From: a virus
Length of the DNA stretch: 43,157 nt
Strand: one strand, 5' to 3'
Virus record (IMG/VR): IMGVR_UViG_3300027743_000016
Coordinates: 1 to 43,157 of that record
Shown in pieces: positions 6,903 through 14,932 of this stretch (position 1 is the stretch's first letter; each line of letters begins with the position of its first letter). Position numbers and translations under genes: made by a program. Below the pieces are notes generated by a model, which worked only from the letters and a program-made list of their open reading frames with translations, searched no databases and was not told the origin of the DNA.

Positions 6903-7222
6903 CGCTGCGCCTCCCTCGCGACCCTGAGGCCCGCGCGCTGGTGACCGGCGAGGACCGGAGCCTGGACGCGGAGATCCGCGACGGGCTGGTCACGTTCTGG
7001 AGCGACTACGCGAAGACGTGCCCGGTGTGCAGCGAGAGCCGCCACAGCCTGAACGCCTTCTGGTATGGCGTGGCCACCGCGTTGGGCCTGGTCGCCGAGA
7101 TGACCAGCCCCAACCGCAACATGATGACCCAGGTCGCGCTGCGCGTGGCCGAGGAGCAGGTGTCGCAGCGCCCGACGGCGTCTGAGCTGGCGGCGGATGC
7201 CGACGGTGCGCGGGCGCACTGA
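6899..7222 (+). CDS. CPVCSE-family small protein, copy 2
   Basis: GTG at 6899; 107 residues. It has a longer N-terminal arm than copy 1 (6425), then the shared core CPVCSE..HS.NAF.YG...A, where dots are variable. The C-terminal helix differs. Its stop is 2 bp before the large terminase start, so it is transcribed and probably translated with packaging genes. Function unknown. Confidence 0.75.
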   Translation: MTLRLPRDPEARALVTGEDRSLDAEIRDGLVTFWSDYAKTCPVCSESRHSLNAFWYGVATALGLVAEMTSPNRNMMTQVALRVAEEQVSQRPTASELAADADGARAH

Positions 7223-7224
7223 CC

Positions 7225-8766
7225 ATGCCCAGCGCCATCGTCAACGGCGTGCGCCAGGTCAAGCACTACTGGAACCCAGTGCAGGGTCTGTTCCTGCAGC
7301 TGAGCGCCGAGGACGCCCCGTTCATCGACCTGGAGGGCGCGGTGCGCGCGGGCAAGACCACGCCGCTGGTGGCCAAGGTGCTGGGCTACTGCGTCGCCTA
7401 CCCTGGCATCCACTGCGCCCTGACGCGCTGGACCCAGGACGGGCTCGACGCCCAGCTCAAGCCGCGCTGGCGCGACTGGTGCCGCGAGAACGGCGTCACG
7501 CTCAAGTGGCACGCCGACGAGGAGTATGACGAGGTCATCACCGACAAGGGCAGCAGCCGCGTCTACCTGCGCGCGCTGAAGGCGTCGGAGCAGACCAGCC
7601 GGTTCGGCAAGCTGGCCGGGCTGACCCTGGCGGTGCTGGGCATCGACCAGGCCGAGGAGGTGCCCGAGGACGTCTATCGCGCCTTCGTGCCCGCGCGCCT
7701 GAGCCAGCCGGGCTACCCGCACCAGGTGCTGCTGACGCCCAACCCGCCCGGCGAGACGCACTGGATCGCCAAGGACTTCCCGGTCAGCAACGTGCAGGCC
7801 GGGCACCGCTACATCCGCACGTCGGTCTACGACAACCGGCACAACCTGGGCGACCTCTACATCCGGTCGCTGGAGCAGGCCTATCCGGCCGGGCACGCGC
7901 TGCGGCGTCGCTTCATCGAGGGCAAGCGCGGCCTGTCGGTGGTCGGCACGCCGGTCTACGCTTCGACGTTCCTGAGCAACCTGCACGTCGCGCGCACGCG
8001 CCTGAACCCGGAGGTGCCGCTGCTGGAGTCGTGGGACTTCGGGCACAAGCATCCGCACGTCACCTGGGGGCAGATCATGCCGTGGGGCCAGCTGGTGGTG
8101 CTGGGCGGCGTGATGGGGGTCGACCAGTTCATCGAGGACTTTGTGCCCGCGGTGCTGGGCATCCGCGCGCAGTGGTTCGGCGGCATCTTCAGCGCCGACG
8201 ACCTGGTCGGCTCCGAGTGGCCCTACGAGATCCAGAGCACGGGCGACCCGGCGGGCGACCAGCACAACAGCCAGGGCACCAGCGTCAGCGCCGCCGACGT
8301 GCTGCGTGAGCACGGCATCGCGCTGTGGACGCTGGCCGGGGCCAACCACCCGGACGCGCGCGACCGCGCCATTCAGCACATCGCGGGCTACCAGCGGCGG
8401 CTGACGAAGATGGGCCCGGCGTTTGTGGTCGACCCCGAGCGGTGGCTGCTGTTCCGCGACGACGGGCCGGTGGCCTCGACGCACTTTGTCGACGCGCTGG
8501 AGGCAGGCTACGTGTGGGACGAGCGCGCCTACACCACGACCACCTCGCCGAACACGCGGCGGCCGCGCAAGGACGGGTTCTACGACCACGGCATGAACAC
8601 GCTGGAGTATCTGGTGCTGGCCTACGGCCCGGCGCAGCCGTCGCGCGTCGACCACGCCAAGGCCGAGCGCCAGGCGGCGGCGCGCGCGCAGCGCGACCTG
8701 GACCCGATGGACCGCACGGTCACCAGCCGCTCACGCTGGGGCGGCAGCGCGCGGCCGCGGCGATGA
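7225..8766 (+). CDS. terL: Terminase large subunit
   Basis: 513 residues, ATG at 7225. ATPase: Walker A GAVRAGKTT with Lys44, Walker B LAVLGIDQAEEV (about 135-146, Asp141), then a coupling motif around LLTPNPPG (169-176). The nuclease domain begins near 268 with ESWDFGHKHP (Asp271), the first metal ligand of the RNase H-like fold. The C-terminus after about 490 is basic and flexible. The size and motifs match PBSX/T4-type large terminases, which cut and pump DNA into the prohead. The following gene starts within its stop codon. Confidence 0.93.
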   Translation: MPSAIVNGVRQVKHYWNPVQGLFLQLSAEDAPFIDLEGAVRAGKTTPLVAKVLGYCVAYPGIHCALTRWTQDGLDAQLKPRWRDWCRENGVTLKWHADEEYDEVITDKGSSRVYLRALKASEQTSRFGKLAGLTLAVLGIDQAEEVPEDVYRAFVPARLSQPGYPHQVLLTPNPPGETHWIAKDFPVSNVQAGHRYIRTSVYDNRHNLGDLYIRSLEQAYPAGHALRRRFIEGKRGLSVVGTPVYASTFLSNLHVARTRLNPEVPLLESWDFGHKHPHVTWGQIMPWGQLVVLGGVMGVDQFIEDFVPAVLGIRAQWFGGIFSADDLVGSEWPYEIQSTGDPAGDQHNSQGTSVSAADVLREHGIALWTLAGANHPDARDRAIQHIAGYQRRLTKMGPAFVVDPERWLLFRDDGPVASTHFVDALEAGYVWDERAYTTTTSPNTRRPRKDGFYDHGMNTLEYLVLAYGPAQPSRVDHAKAERQAAARAQRDLDPMDRTVTSRSRWGGSARPRR

Positions 8767-8858
8767 CCGGGTGCTGGTTGTTCCTGGGCGGCGCGATGGT
8801 CGGCCTGCTGCTGGTGGCGCTGCTGAACTGGCTGGTGGCGCGCTACCGTCCGACGTAG
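8763..8858 (+). CDS. 31-residue single-pass membrane peptide
   Basis: ATG at 8763 in an ATGA overlap with terL. It has one hydrophobic helix (LFLGGAMVGLLLVALLNWLV) and a basic tail ending RYRPT, so N-out/C-in topology is expected. Its position immediately after terL is unusual for lysis genes. It could be a small holin-like or pinholin-like peptide or a membrane-anchoring factor; no family assigned. Confidence 0.55.
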   Translation: MTGCWLFLGGAMVGLLLVALLNWLVARYRPT

Positions 8859-8861
8859 GTG

Positions 8862-8871
8862 TGCTACCCTG
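8862..8871 (+). promoter_or_regulatory. Candidate extended -10 promoter for the virion operon
   Basis: TGCTACCCT (TG-n-TAnnnT) lies 10 bp before the ATG at 8881. The surrounding 20 bp (8861-8880) matches 16678-16697 at 17 positions. No clear -35 is visible. It would start transcription of the structural genes. Confidence 0.4.
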
Positions 8872-8880
8872 CGTGCGTTT

Positions 8881-9108
8881 ATGCCGAGCCTCGCTGACAT
8901 CGTGACGACGCAGCAGACGGCGCTGGCCAACGAGCGCGACGCGATAGTGCTGGCGCACACGCAGCGCCTCGCCGAAGTGGACGCGGACCTGGCGCGGTGC
9001 AATGCGCTGCTGGCCGCACTGTCGACCCACCCGCAGATTGAAACGGCGGTCAAGGCCCTGGGCAAGGCCGAGCTGTTGCCCGTGGTCGCACGCGACCTCA
9101 CCCTCTGA
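8881..9108 (+). CDS. Small coiled-coil protein, 75 residues
   Basis: ATG at 8881, first gene after the terL block. The protein is a helical hairpin: LADIVTTQQTALANERDAIV, then RLAEVDADLARCNALLAAL, with heptad spacing. No Shine-Dalgarno is evident between the candidate -10 and the ATG, so a short or leaderless mRNA is possible. Unknown virion or assembly role; not a recognised family. Confidence 0.65.
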   Translation: MPSLADIVTTQQTALANERDAIVLAHTQRLAEVDADLARCNALLAALSTHPQIETAVKALGKAELLPVVARDLTL

Positions 9109-9112
9109 CACC

Positions 9113-9793
9113 ATGCAGACACGCGGCACCTTTCCCCAGCTCTACACCAATGACCCAAGGAGCACACCCGTGAACACGTCATCCACGATCAACACCGTCC
9201 ACCCGAGTGGCGCGTCGACCACGCGGCCGCCGGACGCAGCGCCGGACAACGAGACGCCCGAGCAGCTGGGCGCACGTCTCGGCCTGAAGGACCACGAAGG
9301 CAAGATCGACATCGAGGCCGCGCGCAAGACGCATCAGTCGCAGGCCGAGGCGAAGAAGGCCCGCGAGGCGTTCGACAAGCGCCAGGCAGAGCAGCCCAAC
9401 GCGAAGGACGGCCCGAAGGACAGCCGCGCCGTGCAGGGCGACGACGGCAACACCTCCGGCGAGAGCAACGAGAACCTGGTCGGGCCCGGCAGCCCGCACC
9501 CGGACGCCGAGACGCGCGAGGACATCGGCAGCGGCGGCAGCAGCCGCAGTGACCGCTACGACGGCGGCGCGCGCAGCGCGGTCGAGCCTAAGCGTGACGG
9601 GCCTGGCGACCGCGACACCGACCGCGACACACCGAAGCGTGACGGTCCTGGCGGCGACCGTGACACGCCGCGTCGTGACAGCCCAGACCGCAGCGGCCCC
9701 AGCCGCAACGACCCGGCCAAGCCCAGCGGTCAGCCCAGGCCCGGCAGCGGCGGCAGCCACAGCGGCTCCGGTCGGCCTGGCGGCGGGCGGTAG
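9113..9793 (+). CDS. Disordered charged protein with a capsid-like N-terminus
   Basis: ATG at 9113 gives 226 residues. A GTG at 9170 with a good AAGGAG site would give 207. The extra N-terminus MQTRGTFPQLYTND resembles the start of the major capsid protein (MQVRGTFAALYDN), which argues for the earlier start. After a helical segment (about 60-105) the rest is Arg/Asp/Gly/Pro-rich and disordered, with repeats such as RDGPG and DRDTP. It lies just before the portal gene. A scaffold, head-interior or assembly role is possible, but nothing enzymatic is visible. Confidence 0.65.
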   Translation: MQTRGTFPQLYTNDPRSTPVNTSSTINTVHPSGASTTRPPDAAPDNETPEQLGARLGLKDHEGKIDIEAARKTHQSQAEAKKAREAFDKRQAEQPNAKDGPKDSRAVQGDDGNTSGESNENLVGPGSPHPDAETREDIGSGGSSRSDRYDGGARSAVEPKRDGPGDRDTDRDTPKRDGPGGDRDTPRRDSPDRSGPSRNDPAKPSGQPRPGSGGSHSGSGRPGGGR

Positions 9794-9797
9794 GTAG

Positions 9798-11963
9798 GTG
9801 GACGCGCAGCGACGCAAGGCCTTCGACGTCTCGCTGTCGGAGGAAAAGACGAGTGACCTGGTGCATTTCCTGCACGACGAGATCACCCGTGCCGTCGCTG
9901 CGCGGTCCAGCATCATCGAGCAGGGCGGCGACCTCGACTACTGGCACTGGCTCTACGAGCAGGGCAAGCGCAACACCAAAGACCTCCCATTCCCCGGCGC
10001 GGCCGACCTGTCGACGTGGATCGTCACCGAGAAGGTCGACGCGATGCGCGGGCGCTTCGTCAAAACCATCTTTGTCGAGCCGGTGTGGACGGTCGAGGGC
10101 TGGGGCAAAGCCGCAGACCGCGCACCGATGGTCGAGGAGTTCCACCAGTGGAAGGTGGAAGACGAGCGCCTGCAGGCCTGGCTGCAGCGGGCCTTCGACC
10201 TGGCGCTGATTGAAGGCACGGGCGTGCTGGAGTGCTCTGAGAAAACCGACGTGCGGAAGCAGCGCGCCGTGCGTGCGCTGCAGCCCGACGTCGATGACGA
10301 AACCAACGCGCTCAAGCTCGACCCCGAGACGTTCGCACCGACGCCCGCGCTGGATCCGCGCGGCGCGTTTGTGCCCGCCGACGACCCTGACCGCGGCGCG
10401 ATGGAGGTGCTCACCGACGAGCTGGTGCCGGTGCGGCGCGGGCCCAACTACCGCGTGTGCAGCCTGCGCGACTTCCTCATCCTGCCCGGCCACGCGCAGG
10501 ACGACTCCGAGGTGTGGGGCTACGCCAAGCGGTTCTGGCGTCGGCTGACCGAGCTGCAGCAGCGCGCCAAGGAAGGCGTCTACGACGCCAAGGCGGTCGA
10601 GGCGCTGGCGGCGGTGAGCGACCGCGACAGCCAGGGCCTGCTGCCGTCGGTCGCGTCCACCGGCCAGCAGGTCGCGCCGCAGACCCACGACCGCACCATC
10701 GAGAAGGAGCTGTGGGAACTGCAGATGGTCGCCGACCTGGACGACGATGGCGTGGACGAGTGGTACATCGTCACCTTCAGCGCCATTCACCGGGTGATCC
10801 TGCGGATTCGGCACGACGACCTGGGGATGCCGCGCTACCACCTGCTGCGTCCCTACCCGAACCCGGTCAGCGTCTACGGCCGCAGCCACGTCGCCAAGCT
10901 GGCCAGCCTCGCCGAAGAGCACGCGGGCACGCGCAACGCCATTGCCGACCGCTCCAACCTGGTCAACAACGCGCCGCTGAAGGTGCTGACCTCCAGCGCC
11001 TGGGATCCTGACGAGGAGCCGTGGGGCCCGGGCCAGCGGATGACCGTCAACGACATGAACGACGTGCAGCCGATGGCGCTGCCCGACGTGCCCAACTCGA
11101 TGATGGGCCGCGAGGCCTCCGTCATCCAGGCCGCCGAGCGCATCAGCGGGCTCAACGACGTCAGCCTGGGGGCCACGCCCGACGCCAGCCGCACGCTGGG
11201 CGAAGTGCAGATGGTCACCGAGCAGAGCTTTGTGCGGATCGAAGAGTCGATCCGCAACATGCAAGAGACGCTGGAAGACCTGTTCAAGGTGCGCCACGAG
11301 CTGTGGCGTCGCGCCGCGATGGAAGCGCCGCTGGAGCCCAGCGCCAAGTTCATTGCCGAGCTGGGCGCGCGCGGCATCGACCTGCCCGAGGGCGGCATCA
11401 CGGCCGAGCTGCTGGCCGGAACGTTCCACGGGAAACCTCGCGGGTCCGTCGAGGGGGCCGACCGCAACCGGCAGCGCGCCAACTACAACGGCTTCATGGC
11501 GGTGGTCGGCGGGTTTGCGAAGATGAACCCGTCGCTGGGCCAGGTGCTGACCAGCCCCGACGTGCTGATGCCGCTGTTTGAGCAGGCGCTGCGCCTGTTC
11601 GACGTCCCGAACCGCGCGCAGTTCATGGGGGCGATGCGCCGCTGGCAGGTGCAGCAGACCCAACAGATGGCGATGGCCGCGCAGCAGCCGCAGCTGCCGC
11701 CCGGTGCGCCGCCACCGCCAGGCGGGCCCCAGCCAGGGCCGCCAGGGCCCGGTGGGCCACCGCCGCCCGACGCTGGGGCCAACGGCGGGCCGCCGCCTGG
11801 CGAGGCTCCAGGGCCGCCCCAGGGGCCGCCACCGCCAGGGCCGCCGCCAGGAGCCCCACCGCCCAGCATGGGCGCAGGGCCGCCGCCACCGCCGCCACCG
11901 CTGCCGCAGCCGCCAGGGCTGCCGCCGGAGCTGCTGAGCGCGATGGGTGGGCTGCCGATGTGA
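9798..11963 (+). CDS. Portal protein (P22-like, podovirus type)
   Basis: 721 residues, GTG at 9798. The order of motifs fits long portal proteins: LPFPGAADLSTWIVTEKVDAM near 60, FDLALIEGTG near 140, RDFLILPGHAQ near 230, HLLRPYPNPVSVYGRSHV near 355, then LNDVSLGATPDASRTLGEVQ and a long helix. The dodecameric portal is the DNA gateway and the docking site of terminase and adaptor. Unusually, the last 90 residues are almost only Pro, Gly and Ala (PPGAPPPPGGPQPGPPGPG and similar), a collagen-like or polyproline tail. In P22-type portals the C-terminal barrel lies inside the head, so this tail may project inward. Confidence 0.88.
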   Translation: MDAQRRKAFDVSLSEEKTSDLVHFLHDEITRAVAARSSIIEQGGDLDYWHWLYEQGKRNTKDLPFPGAADLSTWIVTEKVDAMRGRFVKTIFVEPVWTVEGWGKAADRAPMVEEFHQWKVEDERLQAWLQRAFDLALIEGTGVLECSEKTDVRKQRAVRALQPDVDDETNALKLDPETFAPTPALDPRGAFVPADDPDRGAMEVLTDELVPVRRGPNYRVCSLRDFLILPGHAQDDSEVWGYAKRFWRRLTELQQRAKEGVYDAKAVEALAAVSDRDSQGLLPSVASTGQQVAPQTHDRTIEKELWELQMVADLDDDGVDEWYIVTFSAIHRVILRIRHDDLGMPRYHLLRPYPNPVSVYGRSHVAKLASLAEEHAGTRNAIADRSNLVNNAPLKVLTSSAWDPDEEPWGPGQRMTVNDMNDVQPMALPDVPNSMMGREASVIQAAERISGLNDVSLGATPDASRTLGEVQMVTEQSFVRIEESIRNMQETLEDLFKVRHELWRRAAMEAPLEPSAKFIAELGARGIDLPEGGITAELLAGTFHGKPRGSVEGADRNRQRANYNGFMAVVGGFAKMNPSLGQVLTSPDVLMPLFEQALRLFDVPNRAQFMGAMRRWQVQQTQQMAMAAQQPQLPPGAPPPPGGPQPGPPGPGGPPPPDAGANGGPPPGEAPGPPQGPPPPGPPPGAPPPSMGAGPPPPPPPLPQPPGLPPELLSAMGGLPM

Positions 11964-11970
11964 GGACCGG

Positions 11971-12318
11971 ATGACGCTGACCATCGATGAGCTAGAAGAA
12001 CGCGCCGCGAGTTTTGACGACCTGGTGGCCCATCCGGCGTGGGTCTACTTCACCCATGAGGCCGAGCGCCACTTCGGCAACGCCGCCACCGTCGAGCGCC
12101 TGCGGGTCGCCACCGGCTCCGCGGCCACGCGCAGCGTCGAGAGCCTGGCGCTGGCCACCGCCGAACGCCTGGCCGAGCAGACGGCGGTGCGGCAGGTGCT
12201 GGCCATCCCGCAGCAACTGGCGACAGCTGCGCGCGCGGCGGCCAAGCGCGCCAGGGCCGAGGCCGACCCGCGACCCGCCCGCGGGCTGGGGCCCAACGTC
12301 GAACTGACACGCGGATGA
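11971..12318 (+). CDS. Unknown helical protein, 115 residues
   Basis: ATG at 11971, 7 bp after the portal stop, with GAGG at 11962-11965. The sequence MTLTIDELEERAASFDDLVA then AWVYFTHEAERHFGNAA is helical and charged. The C-terminal half is Ala/Arg-rich. Short helical genes in this position often act in head assembly, but no family is recognised. Its stop overlaps the co-chaperonin-like gene. Confidence 0.75.
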   Translation: MTLTIDELEERAASFDDLVAHPAWVYFTHEAERHFGNAATVERLRVATGSAATRSVESLALATAERLAEQTAVRQVLAIPQQLATAARAAAKRARAEADPRPARGLGPNVELTRG

Positions 12319-12581
12319 CGCTGCGCCCTGACCTGGTGCTGGTGGCGCTGCCACCGCGTGAGCGCGTGGAGCACAGCGGCGTGGTGGTGCTGCCCGCGCC
12401 CTCGATCATGGTGGACCGGCTGGGCCTGGTGCTGCAGGTCGGCCGCGGCGTGCGTGATGTGGAGCCCGGCGTCGCGGTGCTGTTTGGCGCAGACGTCGGC
12501 GAAGAAGTGACCCTGTTCAGTTGGCCGTGCCTGCTGCTGCGCGAACAAGACCTCGACGCGGTGCTGCTGCGGCTGGAGTAG
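12315..12581 (+). CDS. GroES/Cpn10-like co-chaperonin
   Basis: ATG at 12315 in ATGA; 88 residues, close to GroES (about 97). Matches to the Cpn10 plan in order: LRPDLVLVALPPRE at the N-terminus, the mobile-loop region EHSGVVVLPAPSIM (Gly then hydrophobics then LP), GLVLQVGRG, DVEPGVAVLFGADVGEEVTL (GD.V.f...g.e), and a final REQDLDAVLL strand. GroES caps the host GroEL; T4 gp31 is the known phage replacement and is needed to fold the capsid protein. Its place between portal and scaffold suggests a capsid-folding role. No GroEL partner is encoded. Confidence 0.8.
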   Translation: MTLRPDLVLVALPPRERVEHSGVVVLPAPSIMVDRLGLVLQVGRGVRDVEPGVAVLFGADVGEEVTLFSWPCLLLREQDLDAVLLRLE

Positions 12582-12585
12582 TCCC

Positions 12586-13491
12586 ATGCCAGATGACATC
12601 GTCCTAGAACCCCCAGGCGACGCAGCCCAGGGCGGGATGCCGACAGGCCCGCTGCCCGAGCCCGACGAGCCACAGCTGCCAGACGAGCCCGAGCCCGGCG
12701 ACGAGCCCGAACCCGGAGAGCCACCACCAGGACGCCGCACCATCGTCAACGACCTGGTCGAGGAGCGCGCCGCGCGACGCCTGGCCGAGCAGCAGGCCGC
12801 CAGCGCCCAGGATTTACTCAAGCAGGTGATGCAGTCGCCCGACGGCCTGGCGCTGCTGCAGCGCGTGGCGTCCGGCGAACAGCCCGCCGCCAACCAGGAG
12901 CAGGCCACGCAGGCCGCCTACGCGCAGGAGCTGGAGGCGACCGCCGTCGACCTGGGGCTCTACGACGACAAGGGGCAGCCCGACCTGCAGTCGGCGCACC
13001 GCATCATGCAGCGCGAGGAGCGCCGCGTGCAGGCGCAGGTGTCGCGTGCCGTCGAGCAGCTCAAGCAAACAGAGCTGGCCCCGCTCAAGCAGCAGCGCGT
13101 CGAGGCCACCATCCAGCACGTCAAAAACGTCGCGACCCACTACGGCATCGACCCCGAGATGGTCGAGCGCGGCCTGCGGACCATCCCGCCCGACCAGATC
13201 AGCAATCCCGAGGTGCAGCAAACCGTGCTGATGACCGCGCTGGGGCTGCAGACCTTCGGCGCAGGCGGGCAGCCGCCCCAGGCTCCGCGCCAGGGCAACG
13301 GGCAAGCGCCGCGGGCACGCGGGTCGCTGCGGCCGCCCATCTACCAGGAGGCCAGCGGCGGGCGTCCGCGGTCGGCCCCGCAGCTGGACGAGCCCTTCCG
13401 CGCGCGGCTGCGCGAGAGCGGGCTGAAGGACACCGAGATCAACTCGTCGCTCGACGCCTTCGTGCCTGGCGCGCCAAACCGTTTGGAATAA
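12586..13491 (+). CDS. Scaffolding protein
   Basis: 301 residues, ATG at 12586. The N-terminus is acidic and Pro-rich (EPDEPQLPDEPEPGDE), followed by long amphipathic helices (about 50-75 and 130-190) and a C-terminal helix-turn-helix with SGLKDTEINSSLDAFVPG. High Glu/Gln/Ala content, low aromatics and a location before the capsid gene match phage scaffolds, which direct prohead assembly and then leave. No protease domain is visible, so scaffold exit rather than cleavage is likely. Confidence 0.8.
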   Translation: MPDDIVLEPPGDAAQGGMPTGPLPEPDEPQLPDEPEPGDEPEPGEPPPGRRTIVNDLVEERAARRLAEQQAASAQDLLKQVMQSPDGLALLQRVASGEQPAANQEQATQAAYAQELEATAVDLGLYDDKGQPDLQSAHRIMQREERRVQAQVSRAVEQLKQTELAPLKQQRVEATIQHVKNVATHYGIDPEMVERGLRTIPPDQISNPEVQQTVLMTALGLQTFGAGGQPPQAPRQGNGQAPRARGSLRPPIYQEASGGRPRSAPQLDEPFRARLRESGLKDTEINSSLDAFVPGAPNRLE

Positions 13492-13500
13492 GCTAGTTAC

Positions 13501-13529
13501 GGGCGTCGCGGCTCGAGCCGCGCGCGCCC
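13501..13529 (+). promoter_or_regulatory. Hairpin directly upstream of the 13542 ribosome site
   Basis: CGCGGCTC (13507-13514) pairs with GAGCCGCG (13515-13522), and GGGCG with CGCCC extends it across a small internal loop. It ends one base before AGGAG at 13530. No T run follows. It may protect the mRNA or tune translation of the next gene. Confidence 0.5.
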
Positions 13530-13541
13530 AGGAGTGAGCCC

Positions 13542-14174
13542 GTGGCCAACAAGACTCCGCAGCAGATCGAGAGCGAACGGCTCAAGAAGAACGCCGACGA
13601 GCGTGCGCGCGCTGCGCGACGCCGCGCCAACCCGACGGCCAGCCCCGAGGCGATGCGCGAAGCGTTCAAAGACCTCGACAGCATCGACATCCTCGACCGG
13701 CGGCTGACCAACCCCGAGGCCGACCAGGTGCTGCCGATTCGGCTCAAGGACGAGCCCAGCCACGTCGCCGACCCTGACGGCCGCCAGCGCAAGTGGTATC
13801 TGCGCTGGTTCAACACGTCCATCCCGAACCGGTTCCACACCGCGAAGGCGACGCAGGGCTACACGGCGGTCCAGTGGGACGAGCTGCAGGACCGCGAGAT
13901 CGTCAGCAATGCGTTTGCGGGCAGCGACCAGGTGCGGCGCGGCGACCGCGGCGTCGAGGTGCTGTGCAAAATGCCGCTGGTCTACTACTACGCGATCAAG
14001 AAGAAGCAGCGCGAGAAGCGCGACCGCGCGATGACGCCCAAGGCGCTGCGCGAGGCGGTGACGCGCGAGGCGCTCAAGGCCGGGCTCGACCCGGACCAGC
14101 ACGACGACGTCGGCGGCATCGTCGGCGAGATCAAGCTGGGACGCGAGACGCTGGTCAGTTCGCTGGACGAGTAA
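13542..14174 (+). CDS. Virion-region protein, 210 residues
   Basis: GTG at 13542 with AGGAG 7 nt upstream. N-terminal basic helix (SERLKKNADERARAARRR), then a folded part with WYLRWFNTSIPNRFHTAKAT and GYTAVQWDEL, and a second charged helical region. Proteins with 'RW.N......r...A...GY..V' occur between scaffold and capsid in many podovirus-like genomes, without known function. A structural or assembly role is inferred from context. Confidence 0.7.
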   Translation: MANKTPQQIESERLKKNADERARAARRRANPTASPEAMREAFKDLDSIDILDRRLTNPEADQVLPIRLKDEPSHVADPDGRQRKWYLRWFNTSIPNRFHTAKATQGYTAVQWDELQDREIVSNAFAGSDQVRRGDRGVEVLCKMPLVYYYAIKKKQREKRDRAMTPKALREAVTREALKAGLDPDQHDDVGGIVGEIKLGRETLVSSLDE

Positions 14175-14436
14175 GCACGACCTGTGCGATAGTCTGTCGC
14201 CATGTGACTCCCTCAAGTCATTGCACCGCGCGCGGTCCAGGGTTCTGTCGTGCTGGCGGCCCTGGACCGTCAACGGTCGATGATGCGAAGCAGTAACACC
14301 GGACCCACCAGGACCGGACCCAAGTCTGGTGTGGCTTCAGCGGGCATTCTGTCGGCCGCCTGCTGATGCGCCGAGGCCGACGTCTCCAGTAACCCCACTG
14401 ACGCGGCGTGCCCTGCACGCAGCGGGAGGCGTGTCG
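14175..14436 (+). promoter_or_regulatory. Structured 262-bp leader before decoration and capsid genes
   Basis: No convincing ORF. A candidate -10 (TGCGATAGT, 14185-14193) starts it. A perfect 10-bp stem CGGTCCAGGG (14233-14242) with CCCTGGACCG (14260-14269) shares bases with an alternative hairpin ACCGT-CA-ACGGT (14266-14277), so the two exclude each other. ACCGGACCCA is directly repeated at 14298 and 14313. GTCGGCC (14351-14357) pairs with GGCCGAC (14375-14381). This looks like a regulatory RNA leader for the most abundant virion proteins. Confidence 0.5.
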
Positions 14437-14907
14437 ATGGCCACCATCGTCGTCAACAGCAAGAACATCATCCGCCCGCGTCGACTCGCGCGCACCATCG
14501 GGCACATCCCCGAGGGCGCGGGCCAGAGCTACAAGAACGGGCACGTCCTGGTCCTGAGCGGCGGCAAAGCCGTCAAGGGCGCAACGGACCCGGCCGCAGG
14601 CACCGTGATCGGCGTCGCGGCCGACGCGGCCACGGGCGTCACCGACTCCAAGGGCATCATCTACGCGGCCGACGAGACGGCCGAGTTCATTGGCCACGTC
14701 CAAGACACGGGCGTGCTGGCCCTGGCCAACGTCGGCCTGAGCTGCGGCCTGGTGCTCGACGCGACCAACGACATCCACCGTGTCGACCTGGGCGACACCA
14801 CCAACCTGCAGGTGAAGATCACCGAGCTGGTCGATGCCCCTGGCGACATCAACGGCCAGGTTGTGTTCAAGTTCCTGAACGCGGCGCGCACGCCGTTGGC
14901 CAGCTAA
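14437..14907 (+). CDS. Head decoration-like protein
   Basis: ATG at 14437 with GGGAGG upstream; 156 residues. A basic N-terminal arm (KNIIRPRRLARTIGH) is followed by repeated small beta units with many Gly and Ala: GHVLVLSGGKAVKGATDPAA, GTVIGVAADAATGV, TAEFIGHVQDTGVLALANVG. This matches capsid decoration or stabilisation proteins (lambda gpD-like or DUF2190-like beta barrels), which bind the expanded shell. It is directly before the capsid gene and behind a long structured leader. Family assignment is by fold pattern only. Confidence 0.6.
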   Translation: MATIVVNSKNIIRPRRLARTIGHIPEGAGQSYKNGHVLVLSGGKAVKGATDPAAGTVIGVAADAATGVTDSKGIIYAADETAEFIGHVQDTGVLALANVGLSCGLVLDATNDIHRVDLGDTTNLQVKITELVDAPGDINGQVVFKFLNAARTPLAS

Positions 14908-14932
14908 CCCGCGGACCTAAGGAGATACGACG

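Noticed and set aside
9588-11984. Long leftward 798-residue open frame opposite the portal gene
   Set aside because: His/Arg/Gln-rich shadow caused by high GC; no start context, and it is antisense to a confident portal gene.
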